Assembly (NCBI GenBank): GCA_019635215.1
Contig: JAHBZZ010000007.1
Span: 62,001 to 126,000 of the forward strand
Direction: 5' to 3'
Length of the DNA: 64,000 nucleotides
DNA from: Nitrosomonas sp.
Lineage (GTDB): Bacteria > Pseudomonadota > Gammaproteobacteria > Burkholderiales > Nitrosomonadaceae
Part shown: positions 48,101 through 56,246 of the stretch, in pieces
Layout of the letters: every line of letters begins with the position of its first letter
Position numbering within the stretch: position 1 is the first letter of the stretch
Notes under the pieces: generated by a model
The model's database searches: none
Seen by the model: only the letters and a program-made list of their open reading frames with translations
Told to the model about the DNA's origin: nothing
Translations under genes and position numbers: made by a program

Positions 48101-48946
48101 ACCATCAGGGAATACCGCATTGCTGGGATTGTACAATTCCAACACCACGCTTTCGTCAGCCTCGTCAGCATTGTCACCATATACCTGAACATAAACCGTC
48201 CCGCTGCTCTGACCGGCTGCAATCTGGATATAACTGGATGCTTCGTTGTAATCCACTTCGCCCGTCGCCGTACCGACATCATCCAGTGTCCGGTAGTAGA
48301 TGCGTACCGTATCTGCCGCAGGCTCCGATAACGTAACCGTGAATTCCATGTACCGGTAGCTGCTGTTACCTTCACCGACATGCAAAACAGATGTGCTTCG
48401 ATTAACAGAGATCACAGATTCAAGTGTATGCGCATAATTTAGCAATGAATCTTGATGAAACGGATTTGAAGCAGAAAAGAATGTTGTAAAGCGATCAAAA
48501 TTCCAGTTTTTACCTTTTCCGGTATCACCCATTTGCAAACTCGACGCTGCAACTTCGGCGCCGGTAAAATCTTTGAGCGTATCGATAAATGCCAGCCCTT
48601 CCTTGTCTGCAGCCAGTTGGCACGCATAAATACAGAGTTTCGCATCCGTTGACAGTGATTCGCGCCATGTCTGCAATTGTTGACGATGCCACTCCAATTC
48701 TTCAGTACCCACCAACCCGCCGGAAAAATGAATTTGACCTGGTATCGCATGCACAACCAGAACAATTTCTTCTACAGGTGAATGTGCGTGGACCGCATTG
48801 GTGAGTTGTGCGATAGGTTCTGATTCCGGATCGAGCCGGATGACCCGATAACCCGGCCTGAGGTCTTTGAGCAGGATTTCCGTATCCAGAACATTTGCGT
48901 CGATAATCAGCAGTTTGTTTGCATTGATTTTATTCTTTTGAGACAT
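44462..48946 (-). CDS. Giant DUF4347-Calx-beta-PKD protein (1494 aa)
   Basis: Approximate domain order: 1-170 DUF4347-like (KLLIIDANVLDTEILLKDL, LCIYACQLAADKEGLAFI); ~176-416 two Calx-beta units (VILHV-type start, SEIVEGADGVTREVAVPVHL); ~419-1256 a chain of paired PKD-like domains (WTYSVDWGDGSPAETGSIAAG, TSYIVNWGDGSSNTYDTAGE); ~1273-1494 the C-terminal domain, identical in sequence to that of the 2991-aa protein. It lacks the Rhs and vWD modules of the two larger relatives. No signal peptide; Shine-Dalgarno GGGGAGAA precedes the ATG. Probably an extracellular fibrous protein exported by a type I system encoded elsewhere. Confidence 0.82.
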   Translation of the reverse strand: MSQKNKINANKLLIIDANVLDTEILLKDLRPGYRVIRLDPESEPIAQLTNAVHAHSPVEEIVLVVHAIPGQIHFSGGLVGTEELEWHRQQLQTWRESLSTDAKLCIYACQLAADKEGLAFIDTLKDFTGAEVAASSLQMGDTGKGKNWNFDRFTTFFSASNPFHQDSLLNYAHTLESVISVNRSTSVLHVGEGNSSYRYMEFTVTLSEPAADTVRIYYRTLDDVGTATGEVDYNEASSYIQIAAGQSSGTVYVQVYGDNADEADESVVLELYNPSNAVFPDGVNTLQAIGLIHDDDGVGNDLGLFVGNSEIVEGADGVTREVAVPVHLSRPSDQTLTFQYQTSDGNAIAGQDYTSQTGTVTFLPGQTSAAAIIPIIGDAIDEPSETFSLTVTPTPAIANGSAGATGTITILDGDILPPPEGITVNAGNTANVNEGSLFTRTVSFIDDLDTNADGWTYSVDWGDGSPAETGSIAAGADTFDISRLFADGDASHTVSVTVTDTTGDTDTQQFQLNVNNVAPTIALLGVDTVNTGADYTLNLSAITDPGLDTVISYIVNWGDGSSETYNSAGDVTHVYSTVGNTAITVDLVDEDGTHTNAGSLLVAVNTPPAGITLDAGEDFSLNEGSLFTRTILFTDGEDTDADGWTYSIDWGDSAAENGAIAAGVNSFNISRIFADGDASHTVSVTVTDTAGDTNTQQFQLDVNNVVPTIALSGLPEVDAGVSYTLNLGEIIDPGDDTITSYIVNWGDGSSNTYDTAGEVTHTFATDGNYTISVDLVDEDDTHTAAGTLVVAVNPIIIPDGVSINAGIDAVINEGSFFTRTIIFSDGEDAGSDGWTYSVDWGDGSLAETGSIAAGENTFDISRLFADGDALHTVSVTVTDTAGDTDTQQFQLNVNNVAPTIALLGADTINTGADYMLNLGAITDPGNDTVTSYIVNWGDGSSNIYDTAGEVIHTFAAEGNYTISVDLVDEDGVHTAAGTLAVAVNTVIIPDGVSVNAGVDAVINEGSLFTRTITFNDGEDAGADGWTYSVDWGDGSAVENGVIAAGANTFDIGRLFADGDASHTVSVTVADTAGDTDTRQFVLGVNNVAPVMTLIGDASVDEGSIYTLTGSVFDPGADTITDYIINWGDGTATALTSAEIQALSGNVTHVYADGAGNPLISVDLVDEDGTHTAAGILNVTVNNVAPTIALSGASEVNTGNSYMLNLGAITDPGDDTVTSYIVNWGDGTVDTFSAAGDVAHVYSVTGSNTIRVDLIDEDGTHVDAGNLAVSVNASSPAETIRIGDAPLRVSRSDPDAWENAWTNDAVSISHKANYLDTAEAWSSAALHGNNSTVLSGGDIFGGDLGVSGQSLAASTIHQEIDGMEALRFDLDQAATKVTIDLSRLDGNNSTGHFDAGRLQLLDDTGLVVDELIFNADALSGDQQITLDHATGFSSVVLTSGVYNGADFIFGGLSDANGQYLSGPQNQGNGTWNASEYLVDAVTFEFGDITLVGTTA
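45400..47690 (-). repeat. Four tandem ~571-bp PKD-pair repeats
   Basis: Within the 1494-aa gene, the anchor sequence AGGCTGCCTTCGTT and its variants recur at about 45922, 46494, 47067 and 47632, giving a period of 565-573 bp (190 codons, one pair of PKD-like domains). Neighbouring units are very similar at the DNA level, so unit number may vary between strains. Confidence 0.8.
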
Positions 48947-49260
48947 CTTTTCTCCCCGTCATTTTTCATATTCGTTTTTAATTTTCGATAAATGCCAATC
49001 AAGCTTTCTGGGCATCGAGAAACAAAGTCTTCATTCCATGCTGTTGCGATCATTGGGCGCATTTCATCCAGAAATAATTGATTTATTATTTTTCCTGCCT
49101 AACCAGGAAATTCTCCCTTTTTGGGATTGTAAAGCATGAATAAAGCAGGAAAAATATGGTATTTATCACTTGACAAATCTTAAAAAATAAAATCTATCTG
49201 TGATAGATGGTTATAGCAGTGTATTAGAAAATATAGGCAGCCTGGATGGATTCGATACGA
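48947..49260 (-). other. 314-bp intergenic region upstream of the giant-gene array
   Basis: Besides the terminator at 49182-49208, it holds a small inverted repeat TTTCCTG-N6-CAGGAAA (49091-49110) and a related GCAGGAAAAATA sequence (49145-49156). These may be regulatory for the 1494-aa gene. No clear sigma70 or sigma54 promoter could be assigned, and no ORF of note is present. Confidence 0.4.
49182..49208 (-). terminator. AT-rich intrinsic terminator of the NACHT gene
   Basis: ATCTATC (minus strand 49208-49202) pairs with GATAGAT (49198-49192) across a 3-nt loop, followed by TTTATTTTTT. It lies 53 bp beyond the stop of the NACHT gene. Confidence 0.65.
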
Positions 49261-52200
49261 TTATGCGATTACCCGATGACCATCCGGGCCGATGACATAG
49301 TCGTTAAATACAAGAAATCCCCAGCGGTGGGCTTTGATCAGGACAGATTCAATCTGCGTTTTGCCTGTGTTGTTACGGAATGATGCGGCTAAGCGAATCA
49401 CATCCGGTGCTGATGCCGGGTGTGCTGTAAAAAGTGCTGTCGTCAGCGTATCCGATAATGCAGCGTGGTCTTTATCGATCGCTTCAGACAGCATATCCAT
49501 GAATTTTTCAAGTTCCACCTGGGTCAACATCGATGGCATAAGTGCCGAAACGGCCAGAGCCTTGATGTCTTCCGGAAGCTCGGTATTCATAACCAACCGC
49601 ATTAAGATTTGCTGGATGGTCTGTTTATTTTTTCTTTTCTGTAAAAGATCGACATGCTTGAGCGTACATTTGTGAATCGGCGTTGCTTCTCCTTTAAGCA
49701 GTTCATTCAGCACATTGTCCATATAAGGCGTCAATACCTTGCCAATCGGGTGATTTCCGAATTGCCGCAGCGTGCGTAAAAACAGTAAAAGCAGGAGCTG
49801 TTTTTCATGCTTGTGGTTGTCAAGTGTCAGGAAATACCCCCACAACCAGGCGTAATCATAATCAACAGGAATATATGAGCAGGCACTCATTAACTGATTG
49901 CGAATTTTTTTATGGGGCTCTTTTTTCAGCAAATCGACAGCTCTCGCTATTGAGCAAGCATCCGTTATCCCACGGAATACACTGACTACAGTTTTACGCA
50001 ACTCGGCATCTTCTTCCGTATTTTCGAGTATTTCCAGCAGTCGTTCTGGCGGACAGGGGATGACAGTTCCTTCCAGTGCATTCAGAGCCAGTTTGAGACT
50101 ATCGATGTCAGTAATGACATTGATCCTGGAGAGTAGGTAATCCCGGGAATATGACTCGATGACACCATAGCCATCGACAGTCAATGCGTTTAACAGTGTA
50201 GAAAATGTTTCTATACATACCGGTGTTTTCAACAACAACTCGGCCATTGCCATCGCAACCTGACGGCCGCCGATTTTTCCAAACATTTCAATGGCTGCAT
50301 TGGCGATCTCTGTATTTTCATCATTCATCAAATTCAATAACCGCGGTACACACGCTATTACCCTTCCCGCACCCAAATCACGTAAAGCAGCGATACGATC
50401 CGCTTCGGCCAATTGCGTATCCAATGCGCATGCAATCAGTTCTTCTATTACCTCTTTTGCAGGAAATGCTCTGGCAGGCAAACCGATCATCCAGCTATAT
50501 ATAGGATCCGCTCGCAATTGTTCATCAAGTAGGCTGCGGCGAAAATGAAACGGAATTTTGCGGTAGATAACTTCATTCAGAATCCCGTCTTCTATTTCTT
50601 TTTCCTGAATTTTCTGCACCAGGAATTCAGTATCCAGAACCAGCAACGCCGACAGATTTTCTTCCAGCAGAATGCGTTCGGGCTCTTTAATTTTTTGCCA
50701 GAGCAATTCTCGCAGATCAGAATTCAGCAAGAAACATCCGCCATCCTCAACACCGATGACCGAGAGTATGCCCGCTATACGCCGTATTATTTCACCGCCT
50801 GAATCCGGTGTTTCAAGCCAGTACTTCAGTGTAGACCAGAACGCATTATCGGCATCGCCTGCCAGCTCACCACCGATAAAGCCGATTTCTTCACGCCATG
50901 CCAGTGATAAAAATTTATTCGCTATCCAGCCGGTATTTTTCAATACATCTGTCTTGATCACATACTGAGCGGCAAAGAATTCCTGCAACCGCAAATGGGA
51001 AAATTCAAAGTTGCAGTCGCCAGGTACAGCATGCTGATTTTTCCGGCTCACGTTGAAAAACCGGGATATTGCCAATGATGAATCCAGAAAATCTTTTCCC
51101 GACGGCAATTGCATCTGTGCAGCCGAAAAAATGGTTCTTTTTTCATGCGCACCGAATGACAGTTGAAAAGCGATATTTTTGATGGTTTCAAAATCGGATT
51201 CCGCAATATGGCGCTGATCCGGGGTAATAAAAATGAAGTTATGATCGTCTCTCATCAGCTGTGATGCCTGCATCATTACCCAGTGGGGTGCATAAGCCTG
51301 ATAATCCGGGAGTTTGATATGCTCAAAGTAAACTTCGCAGAATAGCGTTAAAAGATAGGGGTTCTTTGCGACCGGCATCAAAGACGGGGTGCACTCCAGT
51401 ATATTGAACAATTCCGGGATACGCTGCATGGCGTTACGTTGCTTTCCATACTGCTGGCACAGCTTCGCAATTGCATAGTCTGTTAATGGGCCGATTTCAT
51501 AAAATGCTGTCCGCCCGTCCTGAAGCAAGTCGGGCATGCCGGATTGCCGTGCAGTAATCAGCGTACAGTATCGCGATGTTTCTGCATTGATCTTGTCGCG
51601 CACGCGATTGCGCATGGAGAGCGGCACTTCATCCCAGCCATCCAGTAAATAGATCATAGCGGGAATATCACCGCTTTTCAGCGGTGCCTGCAGAATACGG
51701 CTACCTGTTTCAATCTTAAGCTGCTGCCAGGCAAATTGCAGCAATGTGCAATCTTCATCGTCTTGTAATTGATCTGCGTATTTTCGCAACTGAACCGGGA
51801 TCGGATACAACCCAAGCTGTTCGATTGCATCCAGCAGATAAACACACAACCAGCGCAACAAAGTCGATTTGCCGGACCCGGGCGGCCCCACGAGTACACT
51901 GCGATGCTTTGACCGGGTTAACAGGCTTTCAGCATTCATGTAATGTGTTGCACGGTCTTTCTGGTAAAAATCGTTCTCAACTGTAAAATCTCTGCAGCCA
52001 TAAGTACTCAAGCCTTGCCGTGCATCCGCCAGTATCCTGAGTTCAACGTACAGTTCTCGGATATCGATATTCGGACTCCTTCGCAGCACGGACGGTACAG
52101 TCGTCCACTGTTCACTCCGCATCAGTATTCCGGCCAATTGTCCCAGGTCATGGCCCGCGTTTTTTTCTACTGCCGTTAATTGTGTTTTTTCCGGCAATGT

Positions 52201-52563
52201 CTGACCCAGTTGACGCCATGCCTGGTCATAAAACTGCACCGCGGATACTTCCTCTTCCTGATAAACTGTTTTCCGATGCTTGTTAATTGCGTGACATATT
52301 TGGGTAATATCATCAAATATGATACCGAGTTCCTCTCGCCGTTTAACACCGGGTTTAAAACAATCGTTCTTCAGATCATACGCATAAAGCATCTTAACCA
52401 ATGCATGTTTACTAGCCACAGTTTTACCATTCAATTGGTGAGCTAGCTTTCCTTGCGTGATCCCCTGCGCTTCGATTGCCAGCCACTGGGCGGTGAACTT
52501 GTATTGAGTCTCGGCAGGCAAAGCATTAAACCAAGCTGCCAGTTTTCTTACTTCTTGTTCCAT
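49261..52563 (-). CDS. NACHT-domain NTPase with HEAT-like repeats (NLR-like)
   Basis: An 1100-aa STAND NTPase. Residues 1-200 are an N-terminal region of unrecognised family (LAAWFNALPAETQYKFTAQW; FDDITQICHAINKHRKTVY). The NACHT core follows: Walker A GPPGSGKST (226-234), Walker B with the NACHT acidic pattern MIYLLDGWDEV (303-313), sensor-like CTLITARQSGM, then GPLTDYAIAKLCQQYGKQ and the helical part with FEFSHLRLQEFFAAQYVI, a hallmark of NACHT proteins. Residues ~680-1100 are helical HEAT/armadillo-like repeats (LNLMNDENTEIANAAIEMFGK; LLKKEPHKKIRNQLMSA). Bacterial NACHT proteins of this build are known to sense phage and trigger cell death; the effector here would be the N-terminal region. 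It is a single gene with its own terminator, divergent from the acyl-synthase operon. Confidence 0.85.
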   Translation of the reverse strand: MEQEVRKLAAWFNALPAETQYKFTAQWLAIEAQGITQGKLAHQLNGKTVASKHALVKMLYAYDLKNDCFKPGVKRREELGIIFDDITQICHAINKHRKTVYQEEEVSAVQFYDQAWRQLGQTLPEKTQLTAVEKNAGHDLGQLAGILMRSEQWTTVPSVLRRSPNIDIRELYVELRILADARQGLSTYGCRDFTVENDFYQKDRATHYMNAESLLTRSKHRSVLVGPPGSGKSTLLRWLCVYLLDAIEQLGLYPIPVQLRKYADQLQDDEDCTLLQFAWQQLKIETGSRILQAPLKSGDIPAMIYLLDGWDEVPLSMRNRVRDKINAETSRYCTLITARQSGMPDLLQDGRTAFYEIGPLTDYAIAKLCQQYGKQRNAMQRIPELFNILECTPSLMPVAKNPYLLTLFCEVYFEHIKLPDYQAYAPHWVMMQASQLMRDDHNFIFITPDQRHIAESDFETIKNIAFQLSFGAHEKRTIFSAAQMQLPSGKDFLDSSLAISRFFNVSRKNQHAVPGDCNFEFSHLRLQEFFAAQYVIKTDVLKNTGWIANKFLSLAWREEIGFIGGELAGDADNAFWSTLKYWLETPDSGGEIIRRIAGILSVIGVEDGGCFLLNSDLRELLWQKIKEPERILLEENLSALLVLDTEFLVQKIQEKEIEDGILNEVIYRKIPFHFRRSLLDEQLRADPIYSWMIGLPARAFPAKEVIEELIACALDTQLAEADRIAALRDLGAGRVIACVPRLLNLMNDENTEIANAAIEMFGKIGGRQVAMAMAELLLKTPVCIETFSTLLNALTVDGYGVIESYSRDYLLSRINVITDIDSLKLALNALEGTVIPCPPERLLEILENTEEDAELRKTVVSVFRGITDACSIARAVDLLKKEPHKKIRNQLMSACSYIPVDYDYAWLWGYFLTLDNHKHEKQLLLLLFLRTLRQFGNHPIGKVLTPYMDNVLNELLKGEATPIHKCTLKHVDLLQKRKNKQTIQQILMRLVMNTELPEDIKALAVSALMPSMLTQVELEKFMDMLSEAIDKDHAALSDTLTTALFTAHPASAPDVIRLAASFRNNTGKTQIESVLIKAHRWGFLVFNDYVIGPDGHRVIA

Positions 52564-52673
52564 TTGATTCTTAATACCTTAACACCGAGTTATTTTGGGA
52601 TACCTCAGATGCGCTCAAATGCGCCCGGATTATCTTTCCGCCCTACGATAAGCTAACCCCACATGTACATATC

Positions 52674-52705
52674 AATATCGTTCTGTATATACGAAGAACG
52701 ATATT
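52674..52705. promoter_or_regulatory. 11-bp inverted repeat, probable operator upstream of acyl-synthase operon
   Basis: AATATCGTTCT (52674-52684) and AGAACGATATT (52695-52705) are perfect inverted copies with a 10-bp spacer. The total length of 32 bp suits a dimeric or tetrameric regulator. It lies 50 bp before the FeeM-like start and 110 bp before the divergent NACHT start, so it could control either. Confidence 0.65.
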
Positions 52706-52707
52706 CA

Positions 52708-52721
52708 TCCAAGCGCTTGGA
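52708..52721. promoter_or_regulatory. Perfect 14-bp palindrome TCCAAGCGCTTGGA
   Basis: A gapless palindrome two bases downstream of the 32-bp inverted repeat and 34 bp before the acyl-synthase ATG, around the expected core promoter or start of transcription. It may be a second operator or part of a compound site. Confidence 0.6.
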
Positions 52722-52755
52722 CTTCCTTTTAATTTTTTAAACAGGAGAAGTCCTC

Positions 52756-53370
52756 ATGACTAAAGTTTTGACGCAATATATTGATCTGGGAGCCATTTAT
52801 ACACCATTCAAATGCGTTACGGATGCCACGGCTTACAACAGAACTAAGCTATTCTGCCACACGGTGTATCAGCATTTATATCCGGATATCCAATTGCTCG
52901 AACACGACTCGGGCGACCGGAACGCGCTGATATTGTATCGGGAAAATACAGCCGGTGAAATTAGCGCCACGTTTCGCCTTGCGCTGGATTGCAAGAACGG
53001 ACTCCCCGAAGAATGTTTTTTAAAACCTTTACTCGCCAAGCGGCGGGAGCAGGGTATGAAAATCGGCGAATTCGGCAGATGGGTCAACATCGACGGCATT
53101 AAGGGCGTCAAAGAAAGCTATGCGTGTTTGTACCACATCGCAAAATTGCTGCGTCTGGATACGATAGCAATCATCACACGTATGCAGTATGCCAAATTTC
53201 ATACGGAAAAAATCGGCGCCGAACTGCTTTGTCCCGATATTGGCGCGCACTTTGGCAGCCACCATGTATTCGGTGCTTTTGCCTGGGACATTTTGAATAC
53301 TGATGAAAAATTCTTTAAATGGGCTGAAATACAATTACAGGCCGATGCATGGGAGGCTCACGATGACTAA
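52756..53370 (+). CDS. FeeM/LuxI-like N-acyl amino acid (autoinducer) synthase, GNAT fold
   Basis: A 204-aa protein. The segment ATFRLALDCKNGLPEECF followed by MKIGEFGRWVNIDG aligns with the pattern GTxRL..D...GLPxE.F...IGRLxI of FeeM-type N-acyl amino acid synthases and exosortase-associated acyltransferases. These share a fold with LuxI and use acyl-ACP as donor. The later part (ACLYHIAKLLRLDTIAIIT, YAKFHTEKIGAELL) fits the acyl-CoA/ACP-binding half of GNAT proteins. Probable product: an N-acylated amino acid or related small lipid. Shine-Dalgarno AGGAGA precedes the ATG. It is co-transcribed and coupled with the methyltransferase. Confidence 0.6.
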   Translation: MTKVLTQYIDLGAIYTPFKCVTDATAYNRTKLFCHTVYQHLYPDIQLLEHDSGDRNALILYRENTAGEISATFRLALDCKNGLPEECFLKPLLAKRREQGMKIGEFGRWVNIDGIKGVKESYACLYHIAKLLRLDTIAIITRMQYAKFHTEKIGAELLCPDIGAHFGSHHVFGAFAWDILNTDEKFFKWAEIQLQADAWEAHDD

Positions 53371-54028
53371 AAGTAACACAGCGATATACGGACCGGGCAC
53401 CTGGAACACATACGCCAGATATTTCTTCGGTGTTACGACGTCATTTCAACTCGATCTTTATCGAGAAGCCGCGAGACATTCACAAGGTAACGTTATTGAT
53501 CTAGGTTGCGGAACGGCAAAACTGGCGCCGATAGTTTTGGATAATCCAAGCGTAAACAGCTACACCGGTATCGATGCTTCCGAAACGATGATTTCCCTGG
53601 CACAACAATTATCGGAATTGTTCGGCCGGGAAAGATTCAACCTGATTCACGGTGAAATCGAATCCCTGGCGCATCAACGGTATGCTTCCGGTGTTTCCAT
53701 TAACAGTTATTATTCATGGCCCGATCCTGCGAAAACTCTGGCGCATATTTATGACGTGCTGGAAGACGGTGCAATTTTTGTTATGGCGACACCAAACGAT
53801 AAATTAAATATGCCTGAAATTCTTTATCAATGTGAAAAGGAACTGATCGGGCATCCTTATTTTGAGATTTTCAAACAAATGAATCTATCTCTGGCCGAAA
53901 ATGATGATGCCGGATTCCTGGCAATGGATGCACTCATCCGACAAATACAGCACGCTGGATTTCGCGTCCAAAACTGTAATCAATCTTTTTATGCGGATGG
54001 AATGAATTTTCTGGTAGCGGCAAAATGA
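53363..54028 (+). CDS. Class I SAM-dependent methyltransferase coupled to the acyl synthase
   Basis: A 221-aa protein from ATG 53363, which overlaps the upstream stop by 8 bp (ATGACTAA) with GGGAGG eight bases before it, so translation is coupled. Motif I VIDLGCGTAKLAPI, the acidic residue after strand 2 in YTGIDASETMISLA, and motif post-I NLIHGEIESLAH are present. SAM binding is therefore likely; the substrate is unknown. Operon context suggests methylation of the acyl-synthase product or its precursor. Confidence 0.82.
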   Translation: MTKSNTAIYGPGTWNTYARYFFGVTTSFQLDLYREAARHSQGNVIDLGCGTAKLAPIVLDNPSVNSYTGIDASETMISLAQQLSELFGRERFNLIHGEIESLAHQRYASGVSINSYYSWPDPAKTLAHIYDVLEDGAIFVMATPNDKLNMPEILYQCEKELIGHPYFEIFKQMNLSLAENDDAGFLAMDALIRQIQHAGFRVQNCNQSFYADGMNFLVAAK

Positions 54029-54086
54029 TTGTTTGAATAATCTCCATCTATCCGCTATAAGAAAAAAGATAGATGGAGTGATCGCT

Positions 54087-55826
54087 TCAGGCGCAATGCC
54101 TGCGTATCACCTCACCTGCCGCACCGATAACCAGTGCCAGTGAAACAGCACCCGGATCTGGTGAACCGAGGCTTTTTTCCGCATGCGGACGTGCACGGCC
54201 GATTCTGGGCAGCAGATCGCGGGTTTTTTGCGCTGCCCGATCCGCAACATCGGCAGCGTCTTTCCAGGCAGCAGCCAACGGAACACCGCGTGCTGCCGCC
54301 TGATCCAGCGCAGCCGAGAAAGGCTGCAATACATCAACCAGCGTTTTATCGCCAGGTTGCGCGTTGCCGCGCTGCATGATCTCGCGCAGTGCGGCGGCTA
54401 TACCCGCCGCAACGGTTGCGGTATCGGGTATGACCGCATCACCCAGTGCGTGCCCGAGATTGCACAGCATGACACCCCACAGCATACCGGAAGTGCCGCC
54501 CGCACGATCAGCCCAGGCATTGCCAGCCGCTGCCAGCATTGTCCCTGCACCCGCCTGCGCGTCACGGGCTTTTCTTGCGGCTTCAACGGCCGCTGCCAGT
54601 CCACGCTGCATGCCGATGCCATGATCACCATCGCCCGCAACGGCATCCAGGCGTCCGAGTGTTTCCCGCTGTGCGTCAATGATGCATGCAGCCGATTCCA
54701 GCGCTTCCAGAACGATTGCCGCAATCTTTTGCGAATCACGGGAACCGGTTACCCCATGTTGCCGCACGGCTGCAGACGGTGTTACAGCAATATGTCCAGG
54801 ATCACCCAACGTCCTTGACACACTGCCCCGCCTGAATGCCGGCGTATCGGCCGGAGCCAACCAATAGTGTTCGAGTTCATCATTCAGCCAGAACAGCGTC
54901 AGCGAAATACCGGCCATATCGAAGCTGGTGATGACACGGTCGACAACCGGCGCCACAATAATCAGCCCGCGTTCGCGCAACAGCTGATCAATCCTGCGAT
55001 AAACGACAAACAATTCTTCCTGCGCCACGCTACCCAGACTATTCAATATCACACCGATGCGCGCACCATCCGGATGACCGGTAACTGGCGGCATATCCTG
55101 CAGCAGTTTGCCGACAAGCATTTCCGCCAGGCCATCGGCATGCAACGCATCCATTTGGTATAAACCGGATTCGCCATGTATGCCCATACCGACGGCCATC
55201 TTCCCGTGCGCCACGTCAAACAGCGGTTGCCGGGCGCCCGGCAGCGTGCAGCCCGAAAAAGCGACGCCCAGCGTGCGGACGCGCGCATTGGCTTCAGCCG
55301 CGATGCGGCAGACTTCATCCAGCGGTTTTCCGGCATCAGCCGCCGCGCCTGCCGCTTTGAACACCGGCAGCGTACCGGCGATGCCGCGGCGCAGATGACA
55401 TTCTGCTGCCGGTGCGGCAGCGACGTCATCGGTCACCACCACGGCGCGCACATCGACACCCTGTGCCTGCAAACGTTCCTGCGCCTGGTTGAAATTGAGC
55501 ACATCGCCGGCATAATTGCCATAACAAAACATAATACCGCCGCCCGCATCTGCGGTCTGCGCCACATTACAGATTTGCTGCGCCGATGGCGAAGCAAACA
55601 CATTGCCCATCGCTGCGCCGTGCGCCAACCCCGGCCCCACCAGCCCGCCGAATGCCGGGTAATGCCCGGAGCCACCGCCAATGACGACTGCCACTTGCCC
55701 GGCCTTTGTGTTATGCCGCCGGATTACGCCGCCATCAACCGGAAGAATATGGCCCCGGTATGCCGCCGCGAACCCCTGGATCATTTCATCTACAAACGCT
55801 TCCGGTTGATTAAAAAGATAGGTCAT
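54087..55826 (-). CDS. Dihydroxyacetone kinase, DhaK-DhaL fusion
   Basis: 579 aa from ATG 55826, preceded by AAGGAA; the frame is open to 55880 but lacks a ribosome site there. The N-terminal DhaK domain (VIGGGSGHYPAFGGLVGPGL, GNVFASPSAQQI, GMGIHGESGLYQ with the substrate-binding His) is followed after residue ~360 by the ATP-binding DhaL domain (AVAGDGDHGIGMQRG, GGTSGMLWGVML, GDKTLVDVLQPFSAAL). GDGDHG replaces the usual GDGDTG, as in a subgroup of ATP-dependent ketose/tetrulose kinases. It phosphorylates dihydroxyacetone or a related short ketose. Single gene, no dha operon visible. Confidence 0.88.
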   Translation of the reverse strand: MTYLFNQPEAFVDEMIQGFAAAYRGHILPVDGGVIRRHNTKAGQVAVVIGGGSGHYPAFGGLVGPGLAHGAAMGNVFASPSAQQICNVAQTADAGGGIMFCYGNYAGDVLNFNQAQERLQAQGVDVRAVVVTDDVAAAPAAECHLRRGIAGTLPVFKAAGAAADAGKPLDEVCRIAAEANARVRTLGVAFSGCTLPGARQPLFDVAHGKMAVGMGIHGESGLYQMDALHADGLAEMLVGKLLQDMPPVTGHPDGARIGVILNSLGSVAQEELFVVYRRIDQLLRERGLIIVAPVVDRVITSFDMAGISLTLFWLNDELEHYWLAPADTPAFRRGSVSRTLGDPGHIAVTPSAAVRQHGVTGSRDSQKIAAIVLEALESAACIIDAQRETLGRLDAVAGDGDHGIGMQRGLAAAVEAARKARDAQAGAGTMLAAAGNAWADRAGGTSGMLWGVMLCNLGHALGDAVIPDTATVAAGIAAALREIMQRGNAQPGDKTLVDVLQPFSAALDQAAARGVPLAAAWKDAADVADRAAQKTRDLLPRIGRARPHAEKSLGSPDPGAVSLALVIGAAGEVIRRHCA

Positions 55827-56246
55827 GCGTATTTCCTTGTGATATTGCGTTATGGCATTCCAGATAATACATGCCATCAATGTTTAAATGACTGAATGCG
55901 CAGTATATCGCATGGCTGCGCCATTCCGGAAACACACAGAAAAAAGAAAAACTGCACTGCTGTTAACAAAACGAGAATCGATACAAGCCGGTAAAATGTC
56001 ATGACACATATACACGCGCAAGCAATCCGGATTCATATTAAAATTACGGGTTTTGACTGCTGTGTAGTCAATCGAACGCATCATAATCCGTTTATTTTCA
56101 GTGTCATTCCGATCATCGCTGTAGAAATCTATCTGTAAAGAATATGGCGCATAACACAACACATTGAATCATCGCATGGAAAGACAAAAACGCAATAATC
56201 ACACTTTTTAATGTCCTCTTAACTCTCTTAACTTTGAATCAAATTT
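55827..56246. other. 420-bp divergent intergenic region, no gene seen
   Basis: It lies between the divergent kinase and suhB genes and must hold both promoters. The longest open frame (minus, 55884-56162) has atypical composition, no recognisable similarity and no good ribosome site, so it is not called. No strong palindromes were noticed. Confidence 0.5.

Noticed and set aside
55884-56162. 92-codon minus-strand ORF between the kinase and suhB
   Set aside because: Unusual composition, no ribosome site, no recognisable motif, and it fills a divergent promoter region.
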